Below the pieces are notes generated by a model. The model saw nothing but the letters and a program-made list of their open reading frames with translations. It was not told the origin of the DNA and ran no database searches. Source: JANXQG01 sp037147235 (GTDB taxonomy: Bacteria > Planctomycetota > Planctomycetia > Pirellulales > Thermoguttaceae). Taken from it: a stretch of DNA of 13,837 nucleotides. How positions within the stretch are numbered: position 1 is the stretch's first letter; every line of letters starts with the position of its first letter. The stretch is from contig JBAWVO010000173.1 of the NCBI GenBank assembly GCA_037147235.1, positions 1 to 13,837 of the forward strand, given 5' to 3'. The position numbers and the translations under genes were made by a program. Positions 13,772-13,837 of this stretch are shown one piece after another.

Positions 13772-13837
13772 TTGGAAAAGCACCTGGTGTCCTAGCCGGA
13801 TTGCACGGCCGGAAGGGTTAACCATTCCCTGAGGGTC

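Noticed and set aside
13742..13795. 17-codon frame starting MRIAQRFIAG after fliM
   Set aside because: It is formed by the hairpin sequence at 13752-13771, has no ribosome-binding site and is too short to support.

Overview
The window looks like chromosomal DNA of a planctomycete, probably of the Pirellulales type. This rests on GC-rich genes and broad protein resemblance: a membrane-anchored P-loop GTPase and a two-module ABC-2 permease of planctomycete style, outer-membrane assembly lipoproteins (BamD-like, LptE-like) and a flagellar FliM. It is an inference, because no rRNA or other marker gene is present. All nine genes are on the + strand and none looks broken. No tRNA, rRNA, CRISPR array, transposase or phage gene was seen.

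Layout. 1-128 holds half of a repeated inverted element and a pyrimidine-rich leader. 129-1895 is a membrane-tethered GTPase. 2091-3044 is an EpsC-type serine O-acetyltransferase with a good candidate sigma-70 promoter. 3126-4904 is an ABC-2 permease built from two similar halves; its last codons lie inside a repeat element that continues to 5109. 5195-6919 is the sulfite reductase hemoprotein, followed by a GC-rich hairpin. 6920-7284 has no gene but holds the hairpin, a decayed half repeat, a promoter-like site with a palindrome in its spacer, and a full inverted-repeat element flanked by a 7-bp direct repeat. 7285-10159 is a compact recO, bamD-like, lptE-like run. 10160-10482 has no gene and holds a 7-bp-unit inverted repeat split by a 171-bp MITE-like insertion with an 8-bp target duplication. 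10483-12635 is folP overlapping proA by 4 nt. 12693-13709 is fliM.

How the genes relate. Serine acetyltransferase makes O-acetylserine and sulfite reductase makes sulfide, the two precursors of cysteine, so the first half has a cysteine theme despite the unrelated permease between them. The bamD-like and lptE-like genes serve outer-membrane protein and lipopolysaccharide assembly and fit a diderm envelope; recO (recombination repair) precedes them. folP (folate) and proA (proline) are probably co-transcribed.

The genes themselves are ordinary housekeeping genes, and I found no new defence or biosynthetic system. The unusual material is between them: two unrelated families of small inverted-repeat elements, each with a copy showing an apparent target-site duplication; one copy forming the end of a coding sequence; and a 39-bp in-frame tandem copy of the proA 3' end differing from the first only at synonymous third codon positions.
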